A model generated the notes under the pieces. It worked only from the letters and a program-made list of their open reading frames with translations, made no database searches and was not told where the DNA came from. A program made the translations under genes and the position numbers. A stretch of DNA of 14,870 nt from Ruminococcaceae bacterium UBA1741. Its GTDB lineage: Bacteria; Bacillota; Clostridia; Oscillospirales; Acutalibacteraceae. This document shows, piece by piece, positions 1 to 8,665 of this stretch. Each line of letters begins with the position of its first letter. Position 1 is the stretch's first letter. Location: the NCBI GenBank assembly GCA_002315685.1, contig DCHX01000003.1, forward strand, positions 323 through 15,192, written 5' to 3'.

Positions 1-11
1 CCCCCGCAACC

Positions 12-40
12 AAAAATCCACCTTTTTCAAGGTGGATTTT
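12..40 (-). terminator. Intrinsic terminator after the 210-aa hypothetical gene
   Basis: A 12-bp perfect stem (arms 13-24 and 29-40, four-base loop) begins 17 bases past the stop codon of the minus-strand gene that ends at 58. On the minus strand the second arm runs into a short T run (TTTTT) before a GC-rich stretch. On the plus strand the stem is followed by ATTTTCTTTTA, so it could also terminate transcription arriving from the left. It is probably bidirectional. Seen directly; function inferred from structure. Confidence 0.8.
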
Positions 41-57
41 CTTTTACTCAAAATGCC

Positions 58-690
58 CTAAACCCTTGTATCAAAGAAATCTCTTAACACATCGAACCTA
101 AAAGGATATGCGTTTGAGCCATAATACTTCAACTTTCGGTTGCTGTTTGAAAATTCAATTTCAACTTTCCATTGCTCTCCATCAAGTACCGGAGCATGAT
201 AGCAATTTTGCCATTTTTCTATTTTTATATCCTCTATCATATCAAGAAAATCTTTTTTTGTAAAGTCGGCAATACTTTCAGTTGATGCTTCAAAAGGCCT
301 ACCTATGAAGTATTTAATTGTATCGCCCTTTATTTCAACAATATAATTTTTATCACCTTGAAAGAAACCGCCAATAGAAAAAGTGAACTTCTTAATGTCT
401 TTGAGTTTGTTTTTTAATTCTAATTGCTTTAATTCGGCTTTTGTCGGCACATATTCTCCGCCAGCCTTGGCTAATGCTTTTTTTGCCTCTTCAAGATAGA
501 GTTCATTCATTAGAAATCTCGTATCAGGTGACGGGCAAATACACATTTCCTCGTGATATTCATACGGTCTTTCGATTACTTTCTTACAATGAGAAAGTTC
601 TTTTTTGATAATACGGATTTGTTTTTCGATCTCACTTACTGTTTTTCCTTTTAGGAATATTTCTGCATATTCTTCGGGGCTGACCATCAT
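58..690 (-). CDS. Hypothetical protein, 210 aa, charged soluble protein
   Basis: I do not recognise this gene. The product is lysine/glutamate-rich, with no signal peptide or membrane segment visible. The N-terminal half (about residues 1-100) looks helical, containing a Lys/Glu-rich stretch and a CxC pair (residues 50-52). The C-terminal half looks like a compact alpha/beta domain, with alternating beta-type strands. It ends in a DGEQW motif, then YYGSNAYP and a final helix, a pattern I associate loosely with small uncharacterised Clostridia proteins. The chosen start (ATGATG) follows AAAGGA by about 10 bases, slightly long but acceptable. It has its own terminator and is separated from fhs by 112 bases holding a long hairpin, so it is probably a separate transcription unit with no evident link to purine synthesis. 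Real gene likely; function unknown. Confidence 0.75.
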   Translation of the reverse strand: MMVSPEEYAEIFLKGKTVSEIEKQIRIIKKELSHCKKVIERPYEYHEEMCICPSPDTRFLMNELYLEEAKKALAKAGGEYVPTKAELKQLELKNKLKDIKKFTFSIGGFFQGDKNYIVEIKGDTIKYFIGRPFEASTESIADFTKKDFLDMIEDIKIEKWQNCYHAPVLDGEQWKVEIEFSNSNRKLKYYGSNAYPFRFDVLRDFFDTRV

Positions 691-720
691 AACGAATTCA
701 TCCTTTCAATTTTTTTGCTA

Positions 721-746
721 TGATACTGATATTGTATCACATGCAA
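721..746 (-). promoter_or_regulatory. Candidate promoter/operator upstream of the hypothetical gene
   Basis: Upstream of the 210-aa gene, the minus strand carries TTTGCA, a 16-base spacer and TATCAT. A second possibility is an extended -10 (TGATACAAT). Both overlap an inverted repeat, TGATAC-N7-GTATCA (721-739), which could be an operator. The promoter hexamers match consensus only partly, so this is a weak call, supported mainly by position between the hairpin at 766-802 and the start at 690. Confidence 0.3.
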
Positions 747-765
747 AGTCCCGAAATACGGACAG

Positions 766-802
766 TAATTATGACCACCGGCTAAGCCGGTGGTCATAAT
801 TA
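766..802. repeat. 17-bp perfect hairpin directly after fhs
   Basis: Two arms (766-782 and 786-802) are perfectly complementary around a three-base loop; the core is ACCACCGGC/GCCGGTGGT. The hairpin abuts the fhs stop codon (803-805). Read on the minus strand it is not followed by a T run, so it is not a classical intrinsic terminator. It may still protect the operon mRNA 3' end, or it may be a REP-like or IS200/IS605-type terminal hairpin. No second copy is visible in this window. The structure is seen directly; the function is open. Confidence 0.6.
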
Positions 803-2479
803 TTAAAACAAACCTGTTATTTTTCCGTTCGCATCGACATCAATATTTTCAGCGGCAGGTTTTTTAGGAAGTCCCGGCATTGTCATAATATCTCCCGTAA
901 GGACTACCACAAATCCGGCACCTGCGCTTACCTTAACATTTTTAACTGTTACGGTAAAGTCTTCGGGTGCGCCGAGCTTTGTCGGGTCGTCAGAGAAGCT
1001 ATACTGTGTTTTAGCAATACAAACCGGGCATTTGGAAAACCCTAACTCTTCAAGTTGAGCGATTTGTTTTTTAGCATTAGCCATAACATTTATACCGTTA
1101 CCGCCATACACCTTTTTAACGACCGCCTCGATTTTTTCGGTCAAGGTTAAATTATCCTCATAAGAGAATGTGAAGTTACCTTTTTCTTCTTCACAAAGTC
1201 TTACAACTTCCTTTGCAAGTTCAATACCACCGTTACCGCCGTCAGCCCATACGGTTGAAAGAACGGTATTAACACCGAGTTCATTACATTTCTTAATAAT
1301 AAAGTCGATTTCATTATCGGTATCGGTCGGGAAGCGGTTTACGGCAACAACGCACGGAAGCTTATATACATTCTTAATATTAGAAACATGGCGAAGAAGA
1401 TTCGGTATTCCCTTTTCGAGTGCCGTTAAATCTTCGGTTGCAAGTTCTTTTTTATCAAGACCGCCGTGCATCTTTAAGGCTCTTACGGTTGCAACTATTA
1501 CAACCGCATCGGGAGTAAGCCCTGCCATACGGCACTTAATATCAAGGAATTTTTCGGCACCCAAGTCAGCACCGAATCCGGCTTCGGTTACGGTATAATC
1601 ACCCATTTTAAGTGCCATTTGTGTTGCCATTACCGAGTTACAACCGTGCGCAATATTTGCAAACGGTCCGCCGTGAACAAATGCAGGTGTTCCTTCAAGT
1701 GTTTGAACAAGGTTTGGCTTTAACGCATCTTTAAGAAGTGCGGTCATAGCGCCATGTGCATTAAGGTCGCCCGCAGTTACGGGCTTATCGTCATAGGTAT
1801 AGCCTACAATGATTCTTGAAAGTCGCTCTTTAAGGTCGGAAATCGAGGTTGCAAGGCAAAAAACAGCCATAATTTCACTTGCAACGGTAATGTCAAAACC
1901 ATCTTCTCTCGGAGTTCCGTTTACCTTACCTCCAAGTCCGTCAACAACAAAGCGAAGCTGACGGTCATTCATATCGACACAACGCTTCCAAGTAATCTTT
2001 TTAACATCTATGCCCAAAGCATTTCCTTGTTGAATATGGTTATCAAGCATAGCGGCAAGTAGGTTATTTGCAGCACCTATTGCGTGAAAGTCGCCCGTAA
2101 AGTGTAAATTTATATCCTCCATCGGAACTACCTGCGCATAACCGCCACCTGCGGCACCGCCCTTAACACCGAAAACGGGACCTAACGACGGTTCTCTTAG
2201 TGCAACGGTTACATCTTTACCGATTTTACGAAGTCCGTCGGCAAGACCTATTGTCGTGGTTGTTTTTCCCTCTCCCGCGGGAGTAGGTGTAATAGCGGTT
2301 ACAAGAATCAATTTACCGTTTTCCTTTTGAGTTTCGCTTAAAAGCGATAAATCAACTTTTGCTTTATAATTGCCGTATTGCTCAATATATTTTTCGTCAA
2401 CATGAGCGCGTTTTGCGATTTCTTTAATATGTTCGGGTTTGCACTGTTGTGCAATTTCAATATCAGATAAGTAAGCCAT
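803..2479 (-). CDS. fhs: Formate-tetrahydrofolate ligase
   Basis: This enzyme makes 10-formyltetrahydrofolate from formate, THF and ATP in the cytoplasm. The 558-aa length is normal for the family. The nucleotide loop TPTPAGEGKTTTT is at residues 64-76, followed by the family motifs EPSLGPVFGVKGGAAGGG, NLHFTGDFHAI and HGGPFANIAHG. The C-terminal LTGDIMTMPGLP block is also present, so the protein looks complete. AAGGAG lies 7 bases before the ATG, and the gap from the purL stop is only 11 bases, making it the last gene of the purine operon. Its product is the cofactor for PurN and AICAR transformylase, both encoded upstream in the same operon. In Clostridia Fhs can also serve the Wood-Ljungdahl methyl branch, but this context points to purine supply. 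Identification is very secure. Confidence 0.97.
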   Translation of the reverse strand: MAYLSDIEIAQQCKPEHIKEIAKRAHVDEKYIEQYGNYKAKVDLSLLSETQKENGKLILVTAITPTPAGEGKTTTTIGLADGLRKIGKDVTVALREPSLGPVFGVKGGAAGGGYAQVVPMEDINLHFTGDFHAIGAANNLLAAMLDNHIQQGNALGIDVKKITWKRCVDMNDRQLRFVVDGLGGKVNGTPREDGFDITVASEIMAVFCLATSISDLKERLSRIIVGYTYDDKPVTAGDLNAHGAMTALLKDALKPNLVQTLEGTPAFVHGGPFANIAHGCNSVMATQMALKMGDYTVTEAGFGADLGAEKFLDIKCRMAGLTPDAVVIVATVRALKMHGGLDKKELATEDLTALEKGIPNLLRHVSNIKNVYKLPCVVAVNRFPTDTDNEIDFIIKKCNELGVNTVLSTVWADGGNGGIELAKEVVRLCEEEKGNFTFSYEDNLTLTEKIEAVVKKVYGGNGINVMANAKKQIAQLEELGFSKCPVCIAKTQYSFSDDPTKLGAPEDFTVTVKNVKVSAGAGFVVVLTGDIMTMPGLPKKPAAENIDVDANGKITGLF

Positions 2480-2490
2480 ACAAATTCTCC

Positions 2491-5400
2491 TTATTTTTTG
2501 AAATATTTAACGGCGGATTCAAACATACGAATATCATACTCGCCCGGAACATTTTTGTAAAGTCCCGCGCCTATTCTTTCGCTATGTCCCATCTTACCGA
2601 AAACTCTGCCGTCAGGCGAAGTAATACCCTCAATAGCAAAAGCGGAATCGTTGGGATTAAAGTGAATATCATTTGTAGCATTACCGTTAAGGTCAACATA
2701 CTGTGTTGCGATTTGACCGTTTTCGGCAAGTTTTCTTATAAGCTCGTCGCTTGCTAAAAATCTACCTTCGCCGTGAGAAATCGGAACATTTATTATATCA
2801 CCGACATTCATAAGAGAAAGCCAGGGTGATTTATTGGAACAAATTCTTGTACGAACTATTCTTGATTGGTGTCTTGCTATTGTATTATATGTAAGGGTTG
2901 GGCAATTTTCGTCAGTATCTATTATTTTACCGTAAGGTACAAGACCTAACTTAATAAGTGCTTGGAATCCGTTACAAATACCGCACATAAGACCGTTACG
3001 ATTGTCAAGAAGCTCTGTAACACCCTGTTTTATTTCGGGATTACGGAAAAACGCAGTAATGAATTTACCGCTGCCGTCAGGCTCATCTCCGCCCGAAAAT
3101 CCACCGGGTATAAATATCATTTGTGAAGATTTAAGCTCATTTGCAAAGTTTTCTACACTTCTTGAAATACCTTCGGCAGATAGGTTGTTGATAACCATTA
3201 TTTGAGGCTCGGCACCGGCATCTCTTACGGCCTTTGCCGAATCAAATTCGCAGTTAGTTCCCGGAAATACGGGGATTAAAACCTTTGGCTTTGCTACACT
3301 TATGGAAGGCGAAGTCCAACTATCTGTCTTATACGATAATGTTTCGGGCATTTTACCGCTGTTTTTAATATTGCAGGAAAATACACTTTCTAATTTATTT
3401 TCATACAAATCAAGCAAAGACGAAAGTGCCACAGATTCATCATTATAGGAAATTTCATTCTTTTCGGTAATGACACCGATGACATCTTTATCATTTTCCC
3501 AGTCGGTTACTTCGAGAATAAATCCTGCATAATTGTAGCCGAAAATGTCATTGATTGATATATTCTTACTAAACTCAAATCCCAAACCGTTACCGAAGCA
3601 CATTTTCATAATAGCTTCTGCAATACCGCCCATTGTAGGAGTATAGCAGGAAACGGCTTTTCCCGATTTCAAAAGCGAAGCTACCCTATCAAACAGTTTA
3701 ATCAAATAATCGGTTTTCGGAATGTTATTCTTGTCATATTCACAAGGCAAGAACACAACCTTATTACCGGCATTTTTGAATTCGGGTGAAACAATTCTGT
3801 TTGTATTTGAGGTAGTAACCGCAAACGAAACAAGTGTCGGGGGAACATCAATATTTTCAAAGGTTCCGCTCATAGAGTCCTTACCGCCGATAGCACCTAT
3901 ACCTAACTCCATTTGTGCCTTAAAAGCACCAAGGAGTGCGGAAAGAGGTTGACTCCAACGCTTACCGTCTTTTCCGGGATGCTTAAAATATTCTTGGAAA
4001 GTAAGATAAACATCCTTAAAATCGGCACCCGTTGCAATTAGTTTACAAACCGATTCAACAACTGCCAAATAAGCGCCGTGATACGGACTGTTTTCGGTAA
4101 TAAAAGGATTGTAACCGAAAGCCATCAATGAACAATCGTCAGTATGTTTCTTTTCAACGCTGATTTTTTGTACCATTGCTTGAATAGGTGTAAGCTGATT
4201 TTTACCGCCGAAAGGCATAAGCACAGTACCCGCACCGATAGTAGAGTCAAATCTTTCGGAAAGACCTCTCTTTGAGCAAATATTAAGGTCATCTGCAAGT
4301 TTGGTATAATTTTCGGTGAAACTACCTTTTATTTCACGGTATTGCACGACACCTTTTTCGGTATTTATTACAATATGCTTATCTGCACCGTTGGAATTTA
4401 AGAATTCACGACTAATATCAACAATGGTATTTCCGTTCCATTCCATAACAAGACGGGGATTTTCGGTAACAACCGCAACCGGTGTTGCAACAAGATTTTC
4501 TTTATCAGCAATAGCCAAAAAAGCATCAACCATATCGGATTCAACTACAACAGCCATTCTTTCTTGACTTTCACTTATCGCAAGTTCTGTACCGTCAAGA
4601 CCGTCATATTTTTTAGGAACGGCATTAAGGTTAATTTTAAGTCCGTCGGCAAGTTCTCCTATTGCTACCGAAACGCCACCTGCACCAAAGTCATTACAGC
4701 GTTTTATCATTCGGCAAGCTTCTTTATTCCTGAAAAGTCTTTGTAGCTTGCGTTCCTCCGGAGCATTACCTTTTTGCACCTCGGCACCGCATGTTTCAAG
4801 AGAAGAAACCGTATGCGATTTAGAGGAGCCGGTAGCACCGCCGCAACCGTCACGGCCGGTAGCACCGCCTAAAAGTATAACAATATCTCCGGCAGCAGGA
4901 ACCTCTCGCCTTACATTTTCTTGGGGAGCGGCGGCAATTACCGCACCGATTTCCATACGCTTTGCGGCATAACCCTGGTGGTAAATTTCATCTACTATAC
5001 CTGTTGCGAGTCCTATTTGGTTACCGTATGAAGAATATCCCGCGGCGGCAGTTCTAACGATTTTTCGTTGCGGAAGCTTGCCGTTTATTGTTTGGTCAAG
5101 TGGTTTAAGCGGGTCAGCCGCACCTGTAACACGCATAGCGCCGTAAACATAGCTTCTGCCCGAAAGCGGATCACGAATAGCACCGCCGATACAAGTAGCC
5201 GCACCGCCAAAAGGCTCTATTTCGGTAGGATGATTATGTGTTTCGTTCTTAAATAGCAACAGCCAAGGCTCACTGACACCATCAACCTCAACATTTATCT
5301 TAACAGTACAAGCATTTATTTCTTCGCTTTCATCGAGCTTATCAAGTTTACCTTGCTTTTTAAGTGCTTTTACCGCAAGTGTCGCAATATCCATAAGACA

Positions 5401-6183
5401 AATGGGCTTTGTTCTGCCTAATTCCTTACGGGTATTAAGGTATTCGTTGTAGGCATCTTCAATCAGCTTATCTTCAAAGGTTACATTATCAATTACCGTT
5501 AAAAATGTTGTATGACGGCAATGGTCAGACCAATATGTATCTATCATACGAATTTCGGTAACGGTTGGGTTTCGGCTTTCCGACTTAAAATAATTTTGAC
5601 AAAAAGCAATATCGTCAGCATCCATAGCAAGACCGAAATCTTTTACAAAATCTTCAAGACCTTTTCTGTCAAGCTCCAAAAATCCGTCAAGCGTCTTTAC
5701 AGTAGTCGGAATTTCATAGTTGGTAGCAAGTGTTTGAGGCTTTTCAAGTGTTGCCTCCCTTGCTTCAACGGGATTTATTACATACTTCTTAATGGCATCA
5801 ATATCCTCACCCGACAAGTCGCCCGAAAGCAAATAAATCTTTGCCGTACGAATAGTCGGACGCTCGGATTTAGATATAATTTGAATACACTGTGCAGCAG
5901 AATCGGCACGCTGGTCAAACTGACCCGGCAAATACTCTACCGCAAAGCAAAAAGCATCACCGATTTCAATATCATCCGATACAACATCAAGTTGAGGCTC
6001 GGAAAAAACCGTTTTTTTAGCATAAGAAAACAATTCTTCCGTTATATTTTCAGCATCGTAACGGTTGATAATTCTTACACCTTTAAGCCCTTTTATCATC
6101 AAAAGCTCTTTTGCCTCACTCAATAAACTGTTTGCCTCATGAGCAAGCTCGGGCTTTTTTTCCACATATACTCTGTAAACCAT
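2491..6183 (-). CDS. purL: Phosphoribosylformylglycinamidine synthase, single-chain
   Basis: FGAM synthase converts FGAR to FGAM using ATP and glutamine-derived ammonia. This is the large fused form (1230 aa), somewhat shorter than the roughly 1300 aa of the E. coli enzyme and resembling the Clostridia/Bacteroides clade. The domains visible in order are an N-terminal PurS-like region (about 1-150), a linker with DTYWSDHCRHTTF (215-227), and two AIR-synthetase-type halves starting with KNETHNHPTE (312-321). The C-terminal class I glutaminase domain starts near 965. The nucleophile Cys is in GICNGFQ (about residue 1070) and the His/Glu pair in PISHGEGRF (about 1137/1139), so the glutaminase is intact. 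The start overlaps the purD stop by one base (TAATG) with GGAGG just upstream, implying translational coupling. No separate purQ or purS is needed or seen. Confidence 0.97.
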   Translation of the reverse strand: MVYRVYVEKKPELAHEANSLLSEAKELLMIKGLKGVRIINRYDAENITEELFSYAKKTVFSEPQLDVVSDDIEIGDAFCFAVEYLPGQFDQRADSAAQCIQIISKSERPTIRTAKIYLLSGDLSGEDIDAIKKYVINPVEAREATLEKPQTLATNYEIPTTVKTLDGFLELDRKGLEDFVKDFGLAMDADDIAFCQNYFKSESRNPTVTEIRMIDTYWSDHCRHTTFLTVIDNVTFEDKLIEDAYNEYLNTRKELGRTKPICLMDIATLAVKALKKQGKLDKLDESEEINACTVKINVEVDGVSEPWLLLFKNETHNHPTEIEPFGGAATCIGGAIRDPLSGRSYVYGAMRVTGAADPLKPLDQTINGKLPQRKIVRTAAAGYSSYGNQIGLATGIVDEIYHQGYAAKRMEIGAVIAAAPQENVRREVPAAGDIVILLGGATGRDGCGGATGSSKSHTVSSLETCGAEVQKGNAPEERKLQRLFRNKEACRMIKRCNDFGAGGVSVAIGELADGLKINLNAVPKKYDGLDGTELAISESQERMAVVVESDMVDAFLAIADKENLVATPVAVVTENPRLVMEWNGNTIVDISREFLNSNGADKHIVINTEKGVVQYREIKGSFTENYTKLADDLNICSKRGLSERFDSTIGAGTVLMPFGGKNQLTPIQAMVQKISVEKKHTDDCSLMAFGYNPFITENSPYHGAYLAVVESVCKLIATGADFKDVYLTFQEYFKHPGKDGKRWSQPLSALLGAFKAQMELGIGAIGGKDSMSGTFENIDVPPTLVSFAVTTSNTNRIVSPEFKNAGNKVVFLPCEYDKNNIPKTDYLIKLFDRVASLLKSGKAVSCYTPTMGGIAEAIMKMCFGNGLGFEFSKNISINDIFGYNYAGFILEVTDWENDKDVIGVITEKNEISYNDESVALSSLLDLYENKLESVFSCNIKNSGKMPETLSYKTDSWTSPSISVAKPKVLIPVFPGTNCEFDSAKAVRDAGAEPQIMVINNLSAEGISRSVENFANELKSSQMIFIPGGFSGGDEPDGSGKFITAFFRNPEIKQGVTELLDNRNGLMCGICNGFQALIKLGLVPYGKIIDTDENCPTLTYNTIARHQSRIVRTRICSNKSPWLSLMNVGDIINVPISHGEGRFLASDELIRKLAENGQIATQYVDLNGNATNDIHFNPNDSAFAIEGITSPDGRVFGKMGHSERIGAGLYKNVPGEYDIRMFESAVKYFKK

Positions 6184-7454
6184 TATTTTCCTCCGTAAGC
6201 TTTAAGCGCCTTTTGACCGATATCGTGTCTATAATATGAATTATCAAAGGAGATTTTGCTTACCTTTTCATAAGATTTCTCTATTGCCTTATCAAGTGTT
6301 TCGGCAACTGATGTAACGCCTAATACACGACCGCCGGAAGTCAATAGCTTTCGGCACTTTTTTACGGCACCGGCAACATATACGCTATCAGACAGTTCTT
6401 TTGGGATTTTAATTTCAAATCCCTTTTCATAAGAAACGGGATAACCGTTTGAAGCCATAATAACGCAACAAGCATTTCCGTTTTTAATTTTAATATCGGT
6501 GTCTTGAAGAGTGCCGTTAGTAGTAGCCATCATAGCCGTTAATAAATCGCTTTCAAGCAGCGGTAAAACAACCTGTGTTTCGGGGTCGCCGAAACGGCAG
6601 TTATATTCAATAACCTTAGGTCCGTCTTTTGTAAGCATAAGCCCGAAATAAAGACAACCCTTAAATGTTCTATCCTCTTTGTTCATTGCCTCAATAGTGG
6701 GAATGAAAATAGTTTCCATACATTTTTCGGCAATATCGTCGGTATAATACGGGTTTGGCGCTACCGTACCCATACCGCCGGTATTAAGTCCCTCATCATT
6801 ATCGCCCGAGCGCTTATGGTCCATAGAAGAAACCATAGGCTTTACACACTTGCCGTCGGTAAAGGCCAAAACCGAAACCTCGGGACCTTCCAAAAACTCT
6901 TCAATAACGATAGTATCTCCGCTCTTGCCGAACTTTTTATCCTGCATAGCTTCAATTACGGCATTTTTTGCATCATCACGGGTAAAAGCAATAGTAACGC
7001 CTTTACCGAGTGCCAACCCGTCCGCCTTAATAACAGTGGGAATAGGAGAATTATCAAGATAATTAAGCGCATCATCCATATTGTCAAACACTTCATAAGA
7101 AGCGGTTGGAATATTATACTTTTTCATTAGGTTTTTTGAAAAAACCTTACTGCCCTCTATTATTGCGGCATTGGCTCTCGGTCCGAAGCAAGGAACATTA
7201 ACCTTTTCCAAAGCATCAACAAGTCCCAAAACAAGCGGGTCGTCGGGAGCTACTACGGCATAATCAATTTTATTATCGGTTGCAAATTCAACGATTTTTT
7301 CTATATCGCAAGCGCCGATATTTACGCACTCGGCATCATTTGCGATACCGCCGTTTCCCGGAATTGCATAAATCTTTTTAATATCTTTGTTTTCTTTTAA
7401 CTTTTTAATGATAGCGTGCTCTCTGCCTCCGCTACCGACAACAAGAATGTCCAT
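6183..7454 (-). CDS. purD: Phosphoribosylamine-glycine ligase (GAR synthetase)
   Basis: PurD joins phosphoribosylamine and glycine with ATP to give GAR, the second step of the pathway. At 423 aa it is full length. The N-terminal GSGGREHAI loop (7-15) and PGNGG motif are present. The ATP-grasp core includes HKRSGDNDEGLNTGGMG and the metal/ATP site EYNCRFGDPETQ. The usual VGPEAPL-type stretch reads APDDPL, a mild variation. The gene starts 15 bases after the AICAR transformylase stop with GAGGTG as ribosome binding site, and its TAA overlaps the purL ATG by one base. It consumes the labile phosphoribosylamine produced by the PurF step encoded earlier in the operon. Confidence 0.96.
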   Translation of the reverse strand: MDILVVGSGGREHAIIKKLKENKDIKKIYAIPGNGGIANDAECVNIGACDIEKIVEFATDNKIDYAVVAPDDPLVLGLVDALEKVNVPCFGPRANAAIIEGSKVFSKNLMKKYNIPTASYEVFDNMDDALNYLDNSPIPTVIKADGLALGKGVTIAFTRDDAKNAVIEAMQDKKFGKSGDTIVIEEFLEGPEVSVLAFTDGKCVKPMVSSMDHKRSGDNDEGLNTGGMGTVAPNPYYTDDIAEKCMETIFIPTIEAMNKEDRTFKGCLYFGLMLTKDGPKVIEYNCRFGDPETQVVLPLLESDLLTAMMATTNGTLQDTDIKIKNGNACCVIMASNGYPVSYEKGFEIKIPKELSDSVYVAGAVKKCRKLLTSGGRVLGVTSVAETLDKAIEKSYEKVSKISFDNSYYRHDIGQKALKAYGGK

Positions 7455-7469
7455 TTTGCACCTCGAATA

Positions 7470-8654
7470 TCAGTGGTGGAACAAACGCATACCGGTAAAT
7501 GCCATTGACATATCATACTTATCGGCACACTCGATAACCAAATCATCACGAATTGAACCGCCCGGTTCTGCAACATACTTAACACCGCTCTTTTTAGCGC
7601 GTTCGATATTGTCGCCGAATGGGAAGAATGCGTCAGAGCCTAATGCTACGCCGTCAATAGTAGCAAGATAAGCCTTTGCTTCTTGTTCGGTTAAAGGCTC
7701 CGGCTGTACCTTAAAGTATTTCTGCCAGTTGCCGTCTGCACAAACATCTTCTTCGTTTTTATTGATATATCCGTCAATAACATTATCACGCTCGGGTCTG
7801 CCGAGAGTATCTAAGAAAGGAAGATTAAGCACCTTATCGTGTTGTCTTAAAAACCAAGTATCAGCCTTACTGCCGGCAAGACGGGTACAGTGAATTCTCG
7901 ACTGCTGACCGGCACCAACACCTATTGCCTGTCCGTCATACGCAAAGCATACCGAGTTTGACTGTGTATATTTAAGTGTAATAAGCGAAATAATCAAATC
8001 ACGAATAGCACTCTTTGGCATATTCTTATTCTTAGTAACTACATTTGAAAGCAATTCCTTATTGATTTCAAAGTTGTTTCTACCCTGCTCGAAGGTAATA
8101 CCGTAAACCTGCTTATGTTCGATTAAAGCAGGTACAAAATCAGCATCAATTTTTACAATGTTATAGTTGCCTTTGCGCTTTGATTTAAGAATTTCAAGTG
8201 CTTCATCGCTATATCCGGGAGCAATAATGCCGTCAGAAACCTCACGCTTAATCATAAGTGCGGTAGTCTTGTCGCAAATATCCGATAATGCAACCCAGTC
8301 GCCGAAGGAGCACATTCTATCGGTACCACGGGCACGAGCATAAGCACAAGCAAGTAAAGAATCGTCAAGCCCCTCAATATCGTCAACAAAACAAGCCTTT
8401 TTTAACTTTTCGGGAAGCTTAATACCAACAGCGGCAGAAGTCGGGCTTACATGCTTAAAAGAGGCAACCGCGGGAAGACCTACCGCCTCCTTTATTTCCT
8501 TAACAAGCTGCCAAGAGTTGAAGGCATCAAGGAAGTTAATATAACCCGGTCTTCCGTTTAAGATTTCAATCGGAAGCTCACTGCCGTCGTGCATAAATAT
8601 TTTAGATGGCTTTTGATTTGGGTTACAACCGTATTTAAGTTCAAATTCTTTCAT
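7470..8654 (-). CDS. purH: AICAR transformylase, stand-alone (PurH C-terminal activity)
   Basis: This enzyme formylates AICAR (ZMP) to FAICAR with 10-formyl-THF. Bacterial PurH is usually a ~510-aa fusion with an N-terminal IMP cyclohydrolase of the MGS-like fold. This 394-aa protein has only the transformylase part. Visible features are NGRPGYINFLDA (33-44), the catalytic Lys-His pair in SFKHVSP (K67, H68), IAPGYSDEALEIL, and the VGAGQQSRI...RLAGSKAD block. The end (MRLFHH) matches the usual RHFRH-type PurH C-terminus. Closure of FAICAR to IMP is presumably done by the PurO-like protein encoded immediately upstream, 11 bases away. Some annotations call this stand-alone form purJ. Its substrate, phosphorylated to ZTP, is the likely ligand of the leader riboswitch. 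Confidence 0.95.
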   Translation of the reverse strand: MKEFELKYGCNPNQKPSKIFMHDGSELPIEILNGRPGYINFLDAFNSWQLVKEIKEAVGLPAVASFKHVSPTSAAVGIKLPEKLKKACFVDDIEGLDDSLLACAYARARGTDRMCSFGDWVALSDICDKTTALMIKREVSDGIIAPGYSDEALEILKSKRKGNYNIVKIDADFVPALIEHKQVYGITFEQGRNNFEINKELLSNVVTKNKNMPKSAIRDLIISLITLKYTQSNSVCFAYDGQAIGVGAGQQSRIHCTRLAGSKADTWFLRQHDKVLNLPFLDTLGRPERDNVIDGYINKNEEDVCADGNWQKYFKVQPEPLTEQEAKAYLATIDGVALGSDAFFPFGDNIERAKKSGVKYVAEPGGSIRDDLVIECADKYDMSMAFTGMRLFHH

Positions 8655-8665
8655 TTTTCATTACC

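Noticed and set aside
766..802. Hairpin after fhs as a standard intrinsic terminator
   Set aside because: No T run follows the stem on the operon strand; it is listed as a hairpin of open function instead.
1170..1598. Plus-strand open frame of 142 codons opposite fhs, and similar plus-strand frames opposite purL, purD, purF and others
   Set aside because: These mirror strongly conserved coding sequence on the minus strand; they look like low-complexity Ser/Pro/Thr shadows with no domain features.
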